Positions 1-6,846 of a stretch of DNA of 36,731 nt are shown here, in pieces; the first letter of the stretch is position 1, and each line of letters begins with the position of its first letter. The translations under genes were made by a program, and so were the position numbers. Under the pieces are notes generated by a model. It had not been told where the DNA came from, searched no databases, and was given only the letters and a program-made list of their open reading frames with translations. The stretch spans positions 1 through 36,731 of the forward strand of contig JAFMCG010000008.1 of assembly GCA_017857895.1 (NCBI GenBank). Direction: 5' to 3'. Origin of the DNA: Burkholderiaceae bacterium. Its GTDB lineage: Bacteria > Pseudomonadota > Gammaproteobacteria > Burkholderiales > Burkholderiaceae_B.

Positions 1-73
1 TGACGCACTGGAGCAGGCTGCTGGTGGTGCGCAGGGGGGAAACAGTAATCAGTACACTGTGTGCTGGTGTTAG
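1..73 (+). CDS. Double-glycine leader peptide precursor, copy 1 (5' truncated)
   Basis: Only the 3' end is in the window; the first complete codon starts at base 2. The visible product runs DALEQAAGGAQ, then GGNSNQYTVCWC and a TAG stop. The DALEQAAGGAQ part is the end of the leader shared with the next two genes, and bases 1-39 are identical to the matching stretch of copy 3. The 12-residue tail has two cysteines close together, one Thr and one Ser. I infer a secreted peptide cut after Gly-Gly, either a RiPP precursor or a small bacteriocin. No modifying enzyme or transporter gene is in view, so the class cannot be decided. Confidence 0.6.
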   Translation, partial: DALEQAAGGAQGGNSNQYTVCWC

Positions 74-94
74 CCATTACTGACCGGTAACCCA

Positions 95-108
95 TACCCA
101 CTTGGGTA
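95..108 (+). promoter_or_regulatory. Spacer inverted repeat 1 (TACCCA-CT-TGGGTA)
   Basis: A perfect 6-bp inverted repeat, TACCCA at 95-100 and TGGGTA at 103-108, lies in the spacer between copies 1 and 2, about 20 bases before the copy 2 start codon. As RNA it would form a 5-bp stem with an ACTT loop. The same element recurs before copy 3. Its role is unknown; a processing, stabilising or protein-binding site is possible. Confidence 0.45.
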
Positions 109-126
109 CTCAACCTAGGAGTCAAT

Positions 127-270
127 ATGAACATTGAACTTGATGAAGTAGTTGTACAGGATGTCTCTGATGACGCGCTCGAGCTTGCTGCTGGTGGTGC
201 GCAGCTGCAGGGGGGATTCCATTCACAAATATACACTGCATGCATGCCGGCAGTTGGGTGTAGCAGTTAG
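127..270 (+). CDS. Double-glycine leader peptide precursor, copy 2
   Basis: This 47-residue product starts at an ATG preceded by ctaggag, a good Shine-Dalgarno site, with an in-frame stop upstream. The acidic leader (residues 1-24) ends VSDDALELAAGG and fits the double-glycine consensus of peptides cut by C39-peptidase ABC exporters: Val at -15 and -12, Ser at -11, Leu at -7, Ala at -4, Gly-Gly at -2/-1. The tail begins AQLQGGFHS and ends QIYTACMPAVGCSS, with two Cys, one Thr and several Ser, as expected of a lanthipeptide-like or disulfide-bonded peptide. It sits in a tandem array with copies 1 and 3. Secretion and function are inferred; I do not recognise the exact family. Confidence 0.75.
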   Translation: MNIELDEVVVQDVSDDALELAAGGAQLQGGFHSQIYTACMPAVGCSS

Positions 271-307
271 CCATTTGTACTCCTAGCCATTGCTGACAGC
301 TAACCCA

Positions 308-321
308 TACCCACTTGGGTA
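308..321 (+). promoter_or_regulatory. Spacer inverted repeat 2 (TACCCA-CT-TGGGTA)
   Basis: This is the second exact copy of the spacer palindrome, 308-313 paired with 316-321, located about 19 bases before the copy 3 start codon. Its sequence and distance to the next gene are conserved although the neighbouring tail-coding DNA is not. It does not carry the T-run of a terminator. Confidence 0.45.
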
Positions 322-339
322 CTTAACCTAGGAATCAAT

Positions 340-489
340 ATGAATATTGAACTTGATGAAGTTGTTGTGCAGGATGTTTCTGATGACGCACTGGAGCAGG
401 CTGCTGGTGGTGCGCAGGGGGGGTGTGACAGTATGAACAGCTTTCCTTGCTCCGTCTCGGTGTTGGTGTTAGATATTGCTGACCGGTAA
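340..489 (+). CDS. Double-glycine leader peptide precursor, copy 3 (possibly frame-shifted tail)
   Basis: This 49-residue product has a leader identical to copy 2 except Gln for Leu at residue 20, ending VSDDALEQAAGG. The start has a ctaggaa Shine-Dalgarno site. The tail begins AQGGCDSMNSFPC and ends SVSVLVLDIADR. Those last residues come from DNA that in copy 1 is the stop and spacer (compare tgttagcc with tgttagat). In the reading frame of copy 1 the same DNA would read PSRCWC and stop at 470-472, matching the CWC end of copy 1. The present C-terminus is therefore probably produced by a frameshift, or by a sequencing error. The gene ends 36 bases before a terminator, so it is the last in the array. 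Confidence 0.7.
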   Translation: MNIELDEVVVQDVSDDALEQAAGGAQGGCDSMNSFPCSVSVLVLDIADR

Positions 490-525
490 CCTACAACCTT
501 GGTCGTGGGTACTATAAGTAAGACT

Positions 526-546
526 GCCACCTTCGGGTGGCTTTTT
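526..546 (+). terminator. Rho-independent terminator of the leader-peptide array
   Basis: The stem GCCACC (526-531) pairs perfectly with GGTGGC (536-541) around a TTCG tetraloop and is followed by five T. It closes the plus-strand peptide array 36 bases after the stop of copy 3. Confidence 0.85.
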
Positions 547-773
547 AACGCCCGAGCAGCATCGTTTGAGCAAAATACAGTGCATAGGTGTGCTAGGAGT
601 CCCGAACAGAATTAGGGGGGTGGGGGTACGGTGGGGTCGGCAGATCCCGCTTTTAATTTTTTGGTGGGGTTTCGCTTTCAAAGCGGATGACACCCCCTAG
701 GGGTAAGCAATGTGCAAATGACTCGGGTGATGGTTTGTTGATCGAAATTTCTTGGGTATGCCTTTGGGTATGT
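547..773. other. Intergenic region between peptide array and tRNA-Ser
   Basis: I see no gene here. The stretch has G-rich runs around 614-636, a small hairpin near 672-684 (CGCTT/AAGCG), and two direct copies of TTGGGTATG (752-760 and 764-772). The 9-mer CTAGGAGTC at 593-601 also occurs at 115-123 as the ribosome-binding region of copy 2. This may be a relic of another array unit, but no leader follows. Confidence 0.4.
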
Positions 774-800
774 AAAAATAAAAAACGCCCCGAGAGGCGC
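774..800 (-). terminator. Terminator of tRNA-Ser
   Basis: On the minus strand a CGCC...GGCG stem (799-796 with 789-786) is followed by a run of T interrupted by one A (785-774). It lies 17 bases beyond the CCA end of the tRNA-Ser gene, where a terminator is expected. Confidence 0.7.
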
Positions 801-816
801 TTAATTATTGAATTAC

Positions 817-907
817 TGGCGGACAGAGGGGGATTCGAACCCCCGATACGCTATGAACGTATACACGCTTTCCAGGCGTGCGCCTTCAACCGCTCGGCCA
901 CCTGTCC
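817..907 (-). tRNA. tRNA-Ser (anticodon GGA)
   Basis: Read on the minus strand this is a complete 91-base class II tRNA with an encoded CCA tail. The acceptor stem starts GGACAGG and pairs with TCTGTCC, followed by discriminator G and CCA. The anticodon stem CACGC/GCGTG encloses the loop CTGGAAA, giving anticodon GGA (plus-strand tcc at 871-873), which reads UCC and UCU serine codons. A long variable arm, typical of serine tRNA, and a GGGGG-TTCGAAT-CCCCC T-arm follow. The 3' end faces the accessory peptide array, a usual side for island integration. Confidence 0.95.
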
Positions 908-1003
908 TACACGAGCCGGTGAATTCCCGACCACGCAAGGGCTGAAGTTTAACAGAGACTTGCTAATGGAATATTTCGGTCTTGTTTGTGCTGTTCTGGG
1001 GTG

Positions 1004-1621
1004 TTATTTGTGTTGCAGGATGCGTTGCACGTAGCGAGCGATGGTGTCGATTTCTAAATTAACTTGGTGACCGGGTTTGACGTGCTGCAGGGTTGTGACT
1101 TGCATGGTGTGTGGGATCACGTTGATGCTGAACTCGGTGCCCGTCTCGATGTCTGTGACGTCGTTAACAGTCAGGCTAATCCCGTTGACGGTGATCGATC
1201 CTTTGTAGGCTAGGTACATGCCGAGCGACTTGGGTGCATGTATGACAAGCAACCAAGATTCTCCAACGGATTCGAATTTGACGACCTGACCCAAACCATC
1301 GACGTGACCGGAAACCAAATGGCCACCGATCTGATCACCTATCTTGAGTGACTTCTCTAAGTTCACCGGACCTGGCTTTTGTAGGCCCATTGTTTTGTTG
1401 AGGCTTTCACGCGAAACGTCAGCCGTGAAGTGCTGGCTCTCTGGTAATGACGTCACGGTCATGCACGCGCCTTCGATGGCGATTGAGTCTCCGAGTTTGA
1501 CGTCAGACATATCCAAACCACCCACTTCAATCAGAAGCCTCACGCCACTGTCGGCTTGTCCGGGGTGAATCGTCTCAACTTTTTTAATCTGGCCAACGGC
1601 GGCCACAATGCCTGTGAACAT
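1004..1621 (-). CDS. ribE: Riboflavin synthase, alpha subunit
   Basis: This 205-residue enzyme makes riboflavin by dismutation of two 6,7-dimethyl-8-ribityllumazine molecules in the cytoplasm. The N-terminus MFTGIV and the motif GGHLVSGHVDGLG are typical, and the two homologous half-barrels can be seen: the first contains IEGACMTVTS, the second VNGISLTVND. I chose the ATG at 1621 because family members begin MFTG and a GGGGA ribosome site lies upstream; an open frame extends further but reads into ribD. It follows ribD by 22 bases and is the last gene of the glyA-nrdR-ribD-ribE operon. The lumazine synthase and ribBA genes are not in this window. Confidence 0.95.
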   Translation of the reverse strand: MFTGIVAAVGQIKKVETIHPGQADSGVRLLIEVGGLDMSDVKLGDSIAIEGACMTVTSLPESQHFTADVSRESLNKTMGLQKPGPVNLEKSLKIGDQIGGHLVSGHVDGLGQVVKFESVGESWLLVIHAPKSLGMYLAYKGSITVNGISLTVNDVTDIETGTEFSINVIPHTMQVTTLQHVKPGHQVNLEIDTIARYVQRILQHK

Positions 1622-1643
1622 TCGTTTTCCCCTGAAATGATGC

Positions 1644-2804
1644 TTATTGCATGCGCTGGTTGTTGGCTTGGATGTGATCCACCAAGGCCTGCCAACGATT
1701 GATCGTGCGAGCCCTGACTCGGATATCGGGCTCAAAAGTCGCATGATCGATAAAGGCCAGTTGTCCCGCCTCACTGAGTTGGTCAATGCCGGGTAGTTTC
1801 ATCATGGGCAAACCATCGCCCAAGAACATCGGTGCCATGTAAAGCAACAACTCATCGACGCAATCCGACTGCCAAAAGGCCCCATTTAAGTTGGCGCCAG
1901 CCTCAACATGCAACTCATTGATGCCATGGCTACCCAGCCAGCGCAGCACAGCCGGCAAGTCGACCTTACCGGGCTGATTGGCTTGCGGCACTTCAATAAT
2001 CTTGGCACCCAAATCCTTAAGCGCTTGTTGCTTGGATTGGTCAGTGCTCGCAGTAAAGATCAACAAGCCCGGTGTCTGCATCAATTTGGCCGTTAGAGCG
2101 ACATCAAGCTTGTGATCAATCAAGGCCCGCAGTGGCTGTCTGGGCGTCTCAACTGCCCGTACATTCATTTGCGGATCATCGGTCTTCACCGTCCCGATAC
2201 CCGTCAACACACAACAACTGCGCGCACGCCAGTGATGACCATCGGCACGCGCCAAAGGCCCCGTGATCCACTGCGACTCACCACTGGGCAAAGCGGTTTT
2301 AAGATCCATCGATGCCGCAATCTTCAACCACGTGTAAGGCACGCCGCGAACCATACGCGACACAAAACCTGGGTTCACTTCCAGCGCCGGCATGGCCAAC
2401 ACACCAACCGTGACCTCAATGCCCGCAGCCCTGATTTGCTCGATGCCACGACCCGCCACCGCGGGATTAGGGTCAACGTGACCAATCACCACCCGCGCTG
2501 GCTTCACCTTTAGCAACGCATCTGTACAAGGTGGGGTCTTGCCGTGGTGGCTACAAGGTTCAAGCGTGACATACACGGTCGCGCCGTCAATGGATTGCTG
2601 ATTTTTTTTGGCGTCTCGCAATGCCATGATCTCAGCGTGAGCGTCACCAGACTTTTGAGTGACGCCCTGGCCAATCACTTGTCCATCCTTAACGATCAAG
2701 CAACCCACGCGAGGGTTCGGTGTGGGCACATACAAGGTTGAGTACGCCAATTCCAAGGCCTGAGCCATGAAATGTTGATCAGTGGCCAAACGGTCATCGG
2801 TCAT
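1644..2804 (-). CDS. ribD: Bifunctional riboflavin deaminase/reductase
   Basis: This 386-residue protein catalyses the second and third steps from GTP to riboflavin: deamination of the pyrimidine ring, then NADPH-dependent reduction of the ribose. The N-terminal deaminase domain (about residues 8-150) has the zinc motif HAE (His56, Glu58) with Cys84 and Cys93 in [11 protein letters not shown]. The C-terminal reductase domain begins near [14 protein letters not shown] and has the typical [12 protein letters not shown] segment. Length agrees with the family. Its ATG overlaps the TGA of nrdR by four bases (ATGA), so the two are probably translationally coupled. Confidence 0.95.
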   Translation of the reverse strand: MTDDRLATDQHFMAQALELAYSTLYVPTPNPRVGCLIVKDGQVIGQGVTQKSGDAHAEIMALRDAKKNQQSIDGATVYVTLEPCSHHGKTPPCTDALLKVKPARVVIGHVDPNPAVAGRGIEQIRAAGIEVTVGVLAMPALEVNPGFVSRMVRGVPYTWLKIAASMDLKTALPSGESQWITGPLARADGHHWRARSCCVLTGIGTVKTDDPQMNVRAVETPRQPLRALIDHKLDVALTAKLMQTPGLLIFTASTDQSKQQALKDLGAKIIEVPQANQPGKVDLPAVLRWLGSHGINELHVEAGANLNGAFWQSDCVDELLLYMAPMFLGDGLPMMKLPGIDQLSEAGQLAFIDHATFEPDIRVRARTINRWQALVDHIQANNQRMQ

Positions 2805-3271
2805 CGCTTGCGGCCCGTGGGTGGCATCTGCATTTCTTTAATGGCTTGCACAAATTCACCAATATCCTCAAAACTCTTGTATACCGACGCAAACCTCACA
2901 TAAGCCACCTTATCGAGCTTGTTGAGTTCTTGCATCACAAGGGCACCAATTTTTTCTGTTGAGACCTCTCGCTCACCGCTCGTGAGCAACTGCTCTTCGA
3001 TGCGGTGCGCCACTTGATCAATTTGATCAAGGCTGACAGGGCGTTTTCTGAGGGCGAGCTTCAAGCTCGCCTTCAGTTTCAGTGGGTCGTATTCGTGGCG
3101 GCTGCTGTTGCGCTTAACCACCGTTGGCATCGACAACTCAGCACGCTCGTAAGTCGTGTAGCGGCGATCACATTTCTCACAACGGCGACGACGTCGAATG
3201 ACATCGCCCTCTTCGCCGATACGAGAATCAACAACCAGTGTCTCGGAATGACCGCAAAAAGGACACTTCAT
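2801..3271 (-). CDS. nrdR: Transcriptional repressor NrdR
   Basis: This 156-residue regulator represses ribonucleotide reductase genes when its ATP cone is loaded with dATP/ATP. The N-terminal zinc ribbon has Cys3, Cys6, Cys31 and Cys34 (CPFC and CEKC) with an arginine-rich DNA-binding stretch [17 protein letters not shown]. The ATP cone follows from about residue 49 ([20 protein letters not shown]). It lies 27 bases after glyA and overlaps ribD, an arrangement common in Burkholderiales. Its likely targets are the two box-like sites upstream of nrdA at 20869-20915. I see no such box in front of nrdR. Confidence 0.96.
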   Translation of the reverse strand: MKCPFCGHSETLVVDSRIGEEGDVIRRRRRCEKCDRRYTTYERAELSMPTVVKRNSSRHEYDPLKLKASLKLALRKRPVSLDQIDQVAHRIEEQLLTSGEREVSTEKIGALVMQELNKLDKVAYVRFASVYKSFEDIGEFVQAIKEMQMPPTGRKR

Positions 3272-3298
3272 TCGATATCGTCAGCCGCCCTGAACAGA

Positions 3299-4543
3299 TT
3301 AACGGTAAACCGGAAACGCGCTGGTCAAAGCATGCACCCGCTCACGCACAGACTCTAAATTGGCGCTATCCGTTGGCTTATCCAAAACGTCAGCAATCAA
3401 ATGCGCCGTCTCTTTGGCCTGATCTTCCTTAAACCCACGGGTGGTCATCGCTGGCGTCCCCAAACGCACACCGCTGGTCACAAAAGGCTTCTCTGGGTCA
3501 TTTGGAATCGCGTTCTTGTTGACCGTGATGTGCGCGTGGCCCAAGGCCTCTTCTGCGACCTTACCCGTGATGCCTTTGGCGCGTAAATCGACCAACATCA
3601 CATGGCTTTCGGTGCGACCCGACACAATACGCAGACCACGTGCAACCAAGGTCTCAGCCATCACTTGCGCATTTTTCACAACCTGCGCAGAGTAGGTTTT
3701 AAATTCAGGCGCCGAGGCTTCTTTAAAAGCCACCGCCTTGGCCGCAATCACGTGCATCAAAGGACCGCCTTGCATGCCTGGGAAGATAGCCGAGTTGATG
3801 CTCTTCTCGTGCTCAGACTTCATCATGATGATGCCGCCCCGAGGACCACGCAGGCCCTTGTGAGTGGTCGAGGTCACGAAGTCCGCGTAAGGCACGGGAT
3901 TGGGATAAGCACCACCGGCCGCCAAGCCAGAGAAGTGCGCCAAATCAACCAACAACAAAGCGCCACTGTCTTTGGCAATCTTCGAGAGACGCTCAAAATC
4001 CATGCGCAGCGAATAAGCCGAGGCGCCCGCCACAATCAACTTGGGCTTTTCTGTTTTGGCGAGATGCTCGACCTTGTCGTAGTCCAACACTTCATTGGCA
4101 TCCAAACCGTACTGCAAAAAGTTATACAGCTTGCCTGAGGCGTTCACGCTTGCGCCGTGGGTTAAGTGCCCGCCATCGGCCAAGCTCATACCAAGCACCG
4201 TGTCACCGGGCTTTAACACTGCCAAGTAAACCGCTTGGTTTGCTTGTGAGCCTGAGTTGGGTTGCACGTTAGCCGCTTGGGCGCCAAACAATGCTTTCAA
4301 GCGATCAATAGCCAGCTGCTCAACAATGTCCACAAACTCGCAACCACCGTAGTAACGCTTGCCGGGATACCCTTCAGCGTACTTGTTGGTCATCTGTGAG
4401 CCCTGAGCTTGCATCACCGCTGGGCTGGTGTAATTTTCAGAGGCGATCAGCTCGATGTGTTGCTCTTGGCGGATGTCTTCCTTTTGGATGGCATCCCACA
4501 CGTCTGGGTCAACACGGTCTAGGGTCAGTTTGCGGTCAAACAT
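3299..4543 (-). CDS. glyA: Serine hydroxymethyltransferase
   Basis: This 414-residue PLP enzyme interconverts serine and glycine while charging tetrahydrofolate with a one-carbon unit. The PLP-binding lysine is Lys229 in [14 protein letters not shown], the same number as in E. coli. Other family marks are [13 protein letters not shown] and [15 protein letters not shown] chose the ATG at 4543 (MFDRK...), with AGGACG upstream; a longer frame adds 13 unlikely residues. It is the first gene of the run into nrdR, ribD and ribE. Its leader contains an 8-bp perfect hairpin (4597-4618). Confidence 0.96.
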   Translation of the reverse strand: MFDRKLTLDRVDPDVWDAIQKEDIRQEQHIELIASENYTSPAVMQAQGSQMTNKYAEGYPGKRYYGGCEFVDIVEQLAIDRLKALFGAQAANVQPNSGSQANQAVYLAVLKPGDTVLGMSLADGGHLTHGASVNASGKLYNFLQYGLDANEVLDYDKVEHLAKTEKPKLIVAGASAYSLRMDFERLSKIAKDSGALLLVDLAHFSGLAAGGAYPNPVPYADFVTSTTHKGLRGPRGGIIMMKSEHEKSINSAIFPGMQGGPLMHVIAAKAVAFKEASAPEFKTYSAQVVKNAQVMAETLVARGLRIVSGRTESHVMLVDLRAKGITGKVAEEALGHAHITVNKNAIPNDPEKPFVTSGVRLGTPAMTTRGFKEDQAKETAHLIADVLDKPTDSANLESVRERVHALTSAFPVYR

Positions 4544-4596
4544 TGGGTTCGTCCTGGCTAAAAGTCGACGGGAAAATAGCAATAGTGGAAATGCAA

Positions 4597-4618
4597 TCAG
4601 GCGGCAAACACCGCCTGA
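4597..4618 (-). repeat. Perfect 8-bp hairpin in the glyA upstream region
   Basis: TCAGGCGG (4597-4604) and CCGCCTGA (4611-4618) pair perfectly around a CAAACA loop. It lies between the PEBP-family gene and glyA, about 54 bases before the glyA start. No T-run follows on either strand, so it is not a standard terminator. A TACAAT element on the minus strand (4653-4648) could be the -10 of a glyA promoter, placing the hairpin in the glyA leader, but the -35 match is poor. Confidence 0.4.
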
Positions 4619-4677
4619 CCGACAACATGAACAATTTATGACTCATTATTGTACCGCCACCAGCACCCTTGTTGCCT

Positions 4678-5319
4678 TTACCCGACTTGTTTAGGGGCTA
4701 AGGCAGGGTTAAGCGTGTAGGTTCCCGTGAGGCTAGCCTGACCTAGGACGTGGCCTTGCATTGCTTTAACCGCCTGCGGCCCAGAAAACACGCCCTCTAG
4801 GGGCAGCTTATCCACGTCCAACGCATAAACCGTAAAAACATAGCGGTGGATCAGCGCATCATTCCAAGGCGGGCAAGGACCGTCGTAACCAAAATACTGG
4901 CCAGACATGTCGCGATCAGCGGCAAACCAGCCGGTATAGTCATTGGTACCTTGACGGGTTTCGTGTGGCGTTAAAGGCCCACCCTTTCCACGTGGCACCA
5001 CCTCATTAGAATATTCACCTTCTGCGATCTCACGCTTATCAGCAGCCAAATCCACCAAAACCCAGTGATAGAAATCAGCGCGCGGTAAGTCAGCTGGGAC
5101 TTCACGGCCCTCTTGATTAACATCATCAGGCCGTGTTGGTACATCCGGATCATGACAAATCACCGCAAACGAAAGCGTGCCAGCCGGCACCTCATCCCAA
5201 ACCAAATGGGGATTGAGGTTATCAGCCAAAGCCACGTGATTCTGAGAATCAATTTTTCCGAAGGCGTAGAGTTCTGGGATGCAAGCCTGATCAGCAAATG
5301 AAAGACTCGACAATTTCAT
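4678..5319 (-). CDS. PEBP / YbhB-YbcL family protein
   Basis: This 213-residue protein belongs to the phosphatidylethanolamine-binding (Raf kinase inhibitor-like) family, whose bacterial role is poorly defined. Marks are FAVICHDPDVPTRPDD, DFYHWVLVDL, the anion-pocket segment GYDGPCPPWND with a following His, and YVFTVYALD. No signal peptide is evident, so it is probably cytoplasmic. Length is slightly above the 150-200 usual for the family because of extra sequence around residues 65-80. The start ATG has a strong AAGGAG site. It lies between tyrS and glyA, all on the minus strand. Confidence 0.85.
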   Translation of the reverse strand: MKLSSLSFADQACIPELYAFGKIDSQNHVALADNLNPHLVWDEVPAGTLSFAVICHDPDVPTRPDDVNQEGREVPADLPRADFYHWVLVDLAADKREIAEGEYSNEVVPRGKGGPLTPHETRQGTNDYTGWFAADRDMSGQYFGYDGPCPPWNDALIHRYVFTVYALDVDKLPLEGVFSGPQAVKAMQGHVLGQASLTGTYTLNPALAPKQVG

Positions 5320-5378
5320 GGCAAACTCCTTAAGTATTTCGGGCGGACAGCACCGCCTAGCAGGCCTTTAAAGAAAGT

Positions 5379-5392
5379 CCTGCCATCGCAGG
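5379..5392 (-). terminator. Possible weak terminator after tyrS
   Basis: On the minus strand a 5-bp stem CCTGC-GATG-GCAGG is followed by ACTTTCTTTAAA, a broken T-run. It lies about 40 bases after the tyrS stop. A second small stem, GGCGG/CCGCC at 5342-5357, lies between it and the PEBP-family gene. Termination here would be partial at best. Confidence 0.35.
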
Positions 5393-5428
5393 GGCCCATG
5401 CCCTCTAGCAACCCCATCACATCAAGGT

Positions 5429-6655
5429 TTAGCTTACCTTAACACGGGCAAATTTACGTTTACCAACTTGTAAGATATAAATGCCAGGGCCTAGTGTTAA
5501 ACCCTTATCAGAGATCTTTTCGCCATCGACACGAACCCCACTCTGCTCTATATTTCGCTGCGCCTCAGAGCCAGAACTGACTAGTGCAGCATCGCGCAGC
5601 GCCTTCAAAATACCCACAGGGCCAGAGCCAAGCGAAACCTCAGGCATGTCCTCAGGGATCGCCCCATCACGGAACCGGGCTTCAAAGGCAGCCAAAGCGG
5701 CTTGCCCACTACCGACCCCATGGAAACGATCAACGATCTCTTGGGCCAACATCACTTTGATGTCCCGCGGATTGCGGCCCTCTTCGGTCTGCTTCTTAAG
5801 GCCTTCAATGTCTACCAAGGATTTAAACGACAACAGCTCAAAGTACTGCCACATGAGCGTGTCGGAAATCGACATGAGTTTGCCAAACATCGAATCGGAC
5901 GGCTCGCTGATGGCAATGTAGTTGCCTTTGGACTTGGACATTTTGTCGACACCGTCGGTGCCCACCAAAAGCGGCATCGTCAAAATGCACTGCGGCGTCT
6001 GCCCCATTTCCTTTTGCAGCTCACGGCCCACTAGCAAGTTGAACTTCTGGTCAGTGCCCCCGAGCTCAAGATCAGCCTTTAGCGCCACAGAGTCATAGCC
6101 CTGCATCAGCGGGTAAAGAAACTCGTGCACCGAGATGGCCACGCCATTGCGAAATCGCTGCGTAAAGTCCTCGCGCTCCATCATGCGCGCCACCGTATAG
6201 CGCGAAGCGAGCTCAATCATGCCCCGTGCCCCAAGCGGATCACACCACTCTGAGTTGTACCTAATTTCGGTCTTTTCTGGGTCAAGTACCAAGCTGGCTT
6301 GGGCGTAATAAGTTTTGGCGTTGGCCTCAATTTGCTCGCGTGTGAGCGGCGGACGGGTGTTGTTGCGTCCCGACGGGTCACCAATCATGGCGGTAAAGTC
6401 GCCAATCAAAAAAATCACCGTGTGCCCTAGGTCTTGTAACTGCCTGAGTTTATTGAGCACCACCGTGTGACCCAAATGGATATCTGGGGCTGTCGGATCA
6501 AGCCCGAGCTTGATGCGCAGCGGGATGTTTTCAGCGTGGCTGCGAGCCAGTTTTTGAATGAATTCTTGCTCGACCAATAGTTCGTCACAACCGCGTTTGG
6601 CGATCTGAAGACTTTCCTTCACAAGGTCGGTAATGGGGTACGTTTTTTGAGTCAT
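5429..6655 (-). CDS. tyrS: Tyrosyl-tRNA synthetase
   Basis: This 408-residue class I synthetase charges tRNA-Tyr. The HIGH motif is HLGH (residues 60-63, in [13 protein letters not shown]) and the KMSKS motif is present intact in [11 protein letters not shown]. The C-terminal S4-like RNA-binding domain ends the protein ([15 protein letters not shown]...[15 protein letters not shown]). The intact KMSKS and [11 protein letters not shown] point to the TyrZ-like subtype. I chose ATG 6655 (MTQKTYP); no clear Shine-Dalgarno site is present, and an in-frame GTG at 6730 is a less likely alternative. It is divergent from the M23 peptidase gene. Confidence 0.94.
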   Translation of the reverse strand: MTQKTYPITDLVKESLQIAKRGCDELLVEQEFIQKLARSHAENIPLRIKLGLDPTAPDIHLGHTVVLNKLRQLQDLGHTVIFLIGDFTAMIGDPSGRNNTRPPLTREQIEANAKTYYAQASLVLDPEKTEIRYNSEWCDPLGARGMIELASRYTVARMMEREDFTQRFRNGVAISVHEFLYPLMQGYDSVALKADLELGGTDQKFNLLVGRELQKEMGQTPQCILTMPLLVGTDGVDKMSKSKGNYIAISEPSDSMFGKLMSISDTLMWQYFELLSFKSLVDIEGLKKQTEEGRNPRDIKVMLAQEIVDRFHGVGSGQAALAAFEARFRDGAIPEDMPEVSLGSGPVGILKALRDAALVSSGSEAQRNIEQSGVRVDGEKISDKGLTLGPGIYILQVGKRKFARVKVS

Positions 6656-6846
6656 GGCGGAAAAGTTTGGTTTGGGACTGAAACAAACGGTAACAGACGG
6701 GCGGTAACACCAAAAAACGTCTGTTCTCACCAGATGAAATCAACTACCATTATGACAGGAATCAATTCGGTCACTTTTCGTGTCCGATGATATTGTGCGA
6801 TTAAGTGCAACCGCTTCGATAATTTTTGACAAAAGACCCTATCGCA

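Larger units (their letters stand above)
1..525 (+). repeat. Tandem array of leader-peptide gene units
   Basis: Three direct repeats each consist of a leader-coding segment, a divergent tail-coding segment and a conserved spacer. Equivalent leader codons (the Asp codon before Ala-Leu-Glu) lie at 2, 172 and 385, giving unit lengths of 170 and 213 bp. The spacers share a gctgac-like start, a small inverted repeat and a cctagga Shine-Dalgarno region before ATG. The spacer after copy 2 also has a short internal duplication of tagccatt. After copy 3 the spacer is degenerate and runs into a terminator. The array probably continues left of the window. Confidence 0.75.

Noticed and set aside
469-693. 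Minus-strand open frame of 74 codons
   Set aside because: It runs across the array terminator and the end of copy 3, has no ribosome site and no recognisable domain, and is rich in Pro/Ser/Thr as expected from antisense reading.
490-820. An attachment-site duplicate of the tRNA-Ser 3' end inside the window
   Set aside because: I looked for a second copy of the T-arm or acceptor sequence between the array and the tRNA and found none; any second site would be outside the window.
3602-4138. 178-codon plus-strand frame
   Set aside because: It is the antisense of glyA, which has complete catalytic motifs, and the translation has no known features.
2805-4700. FMN riboswitch controlling the rib genes
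   Set aside because: ribD overlaps nrdR by four bases, so there is no leader, and I saw no FMN-element conserved boxes upstream of glyA.
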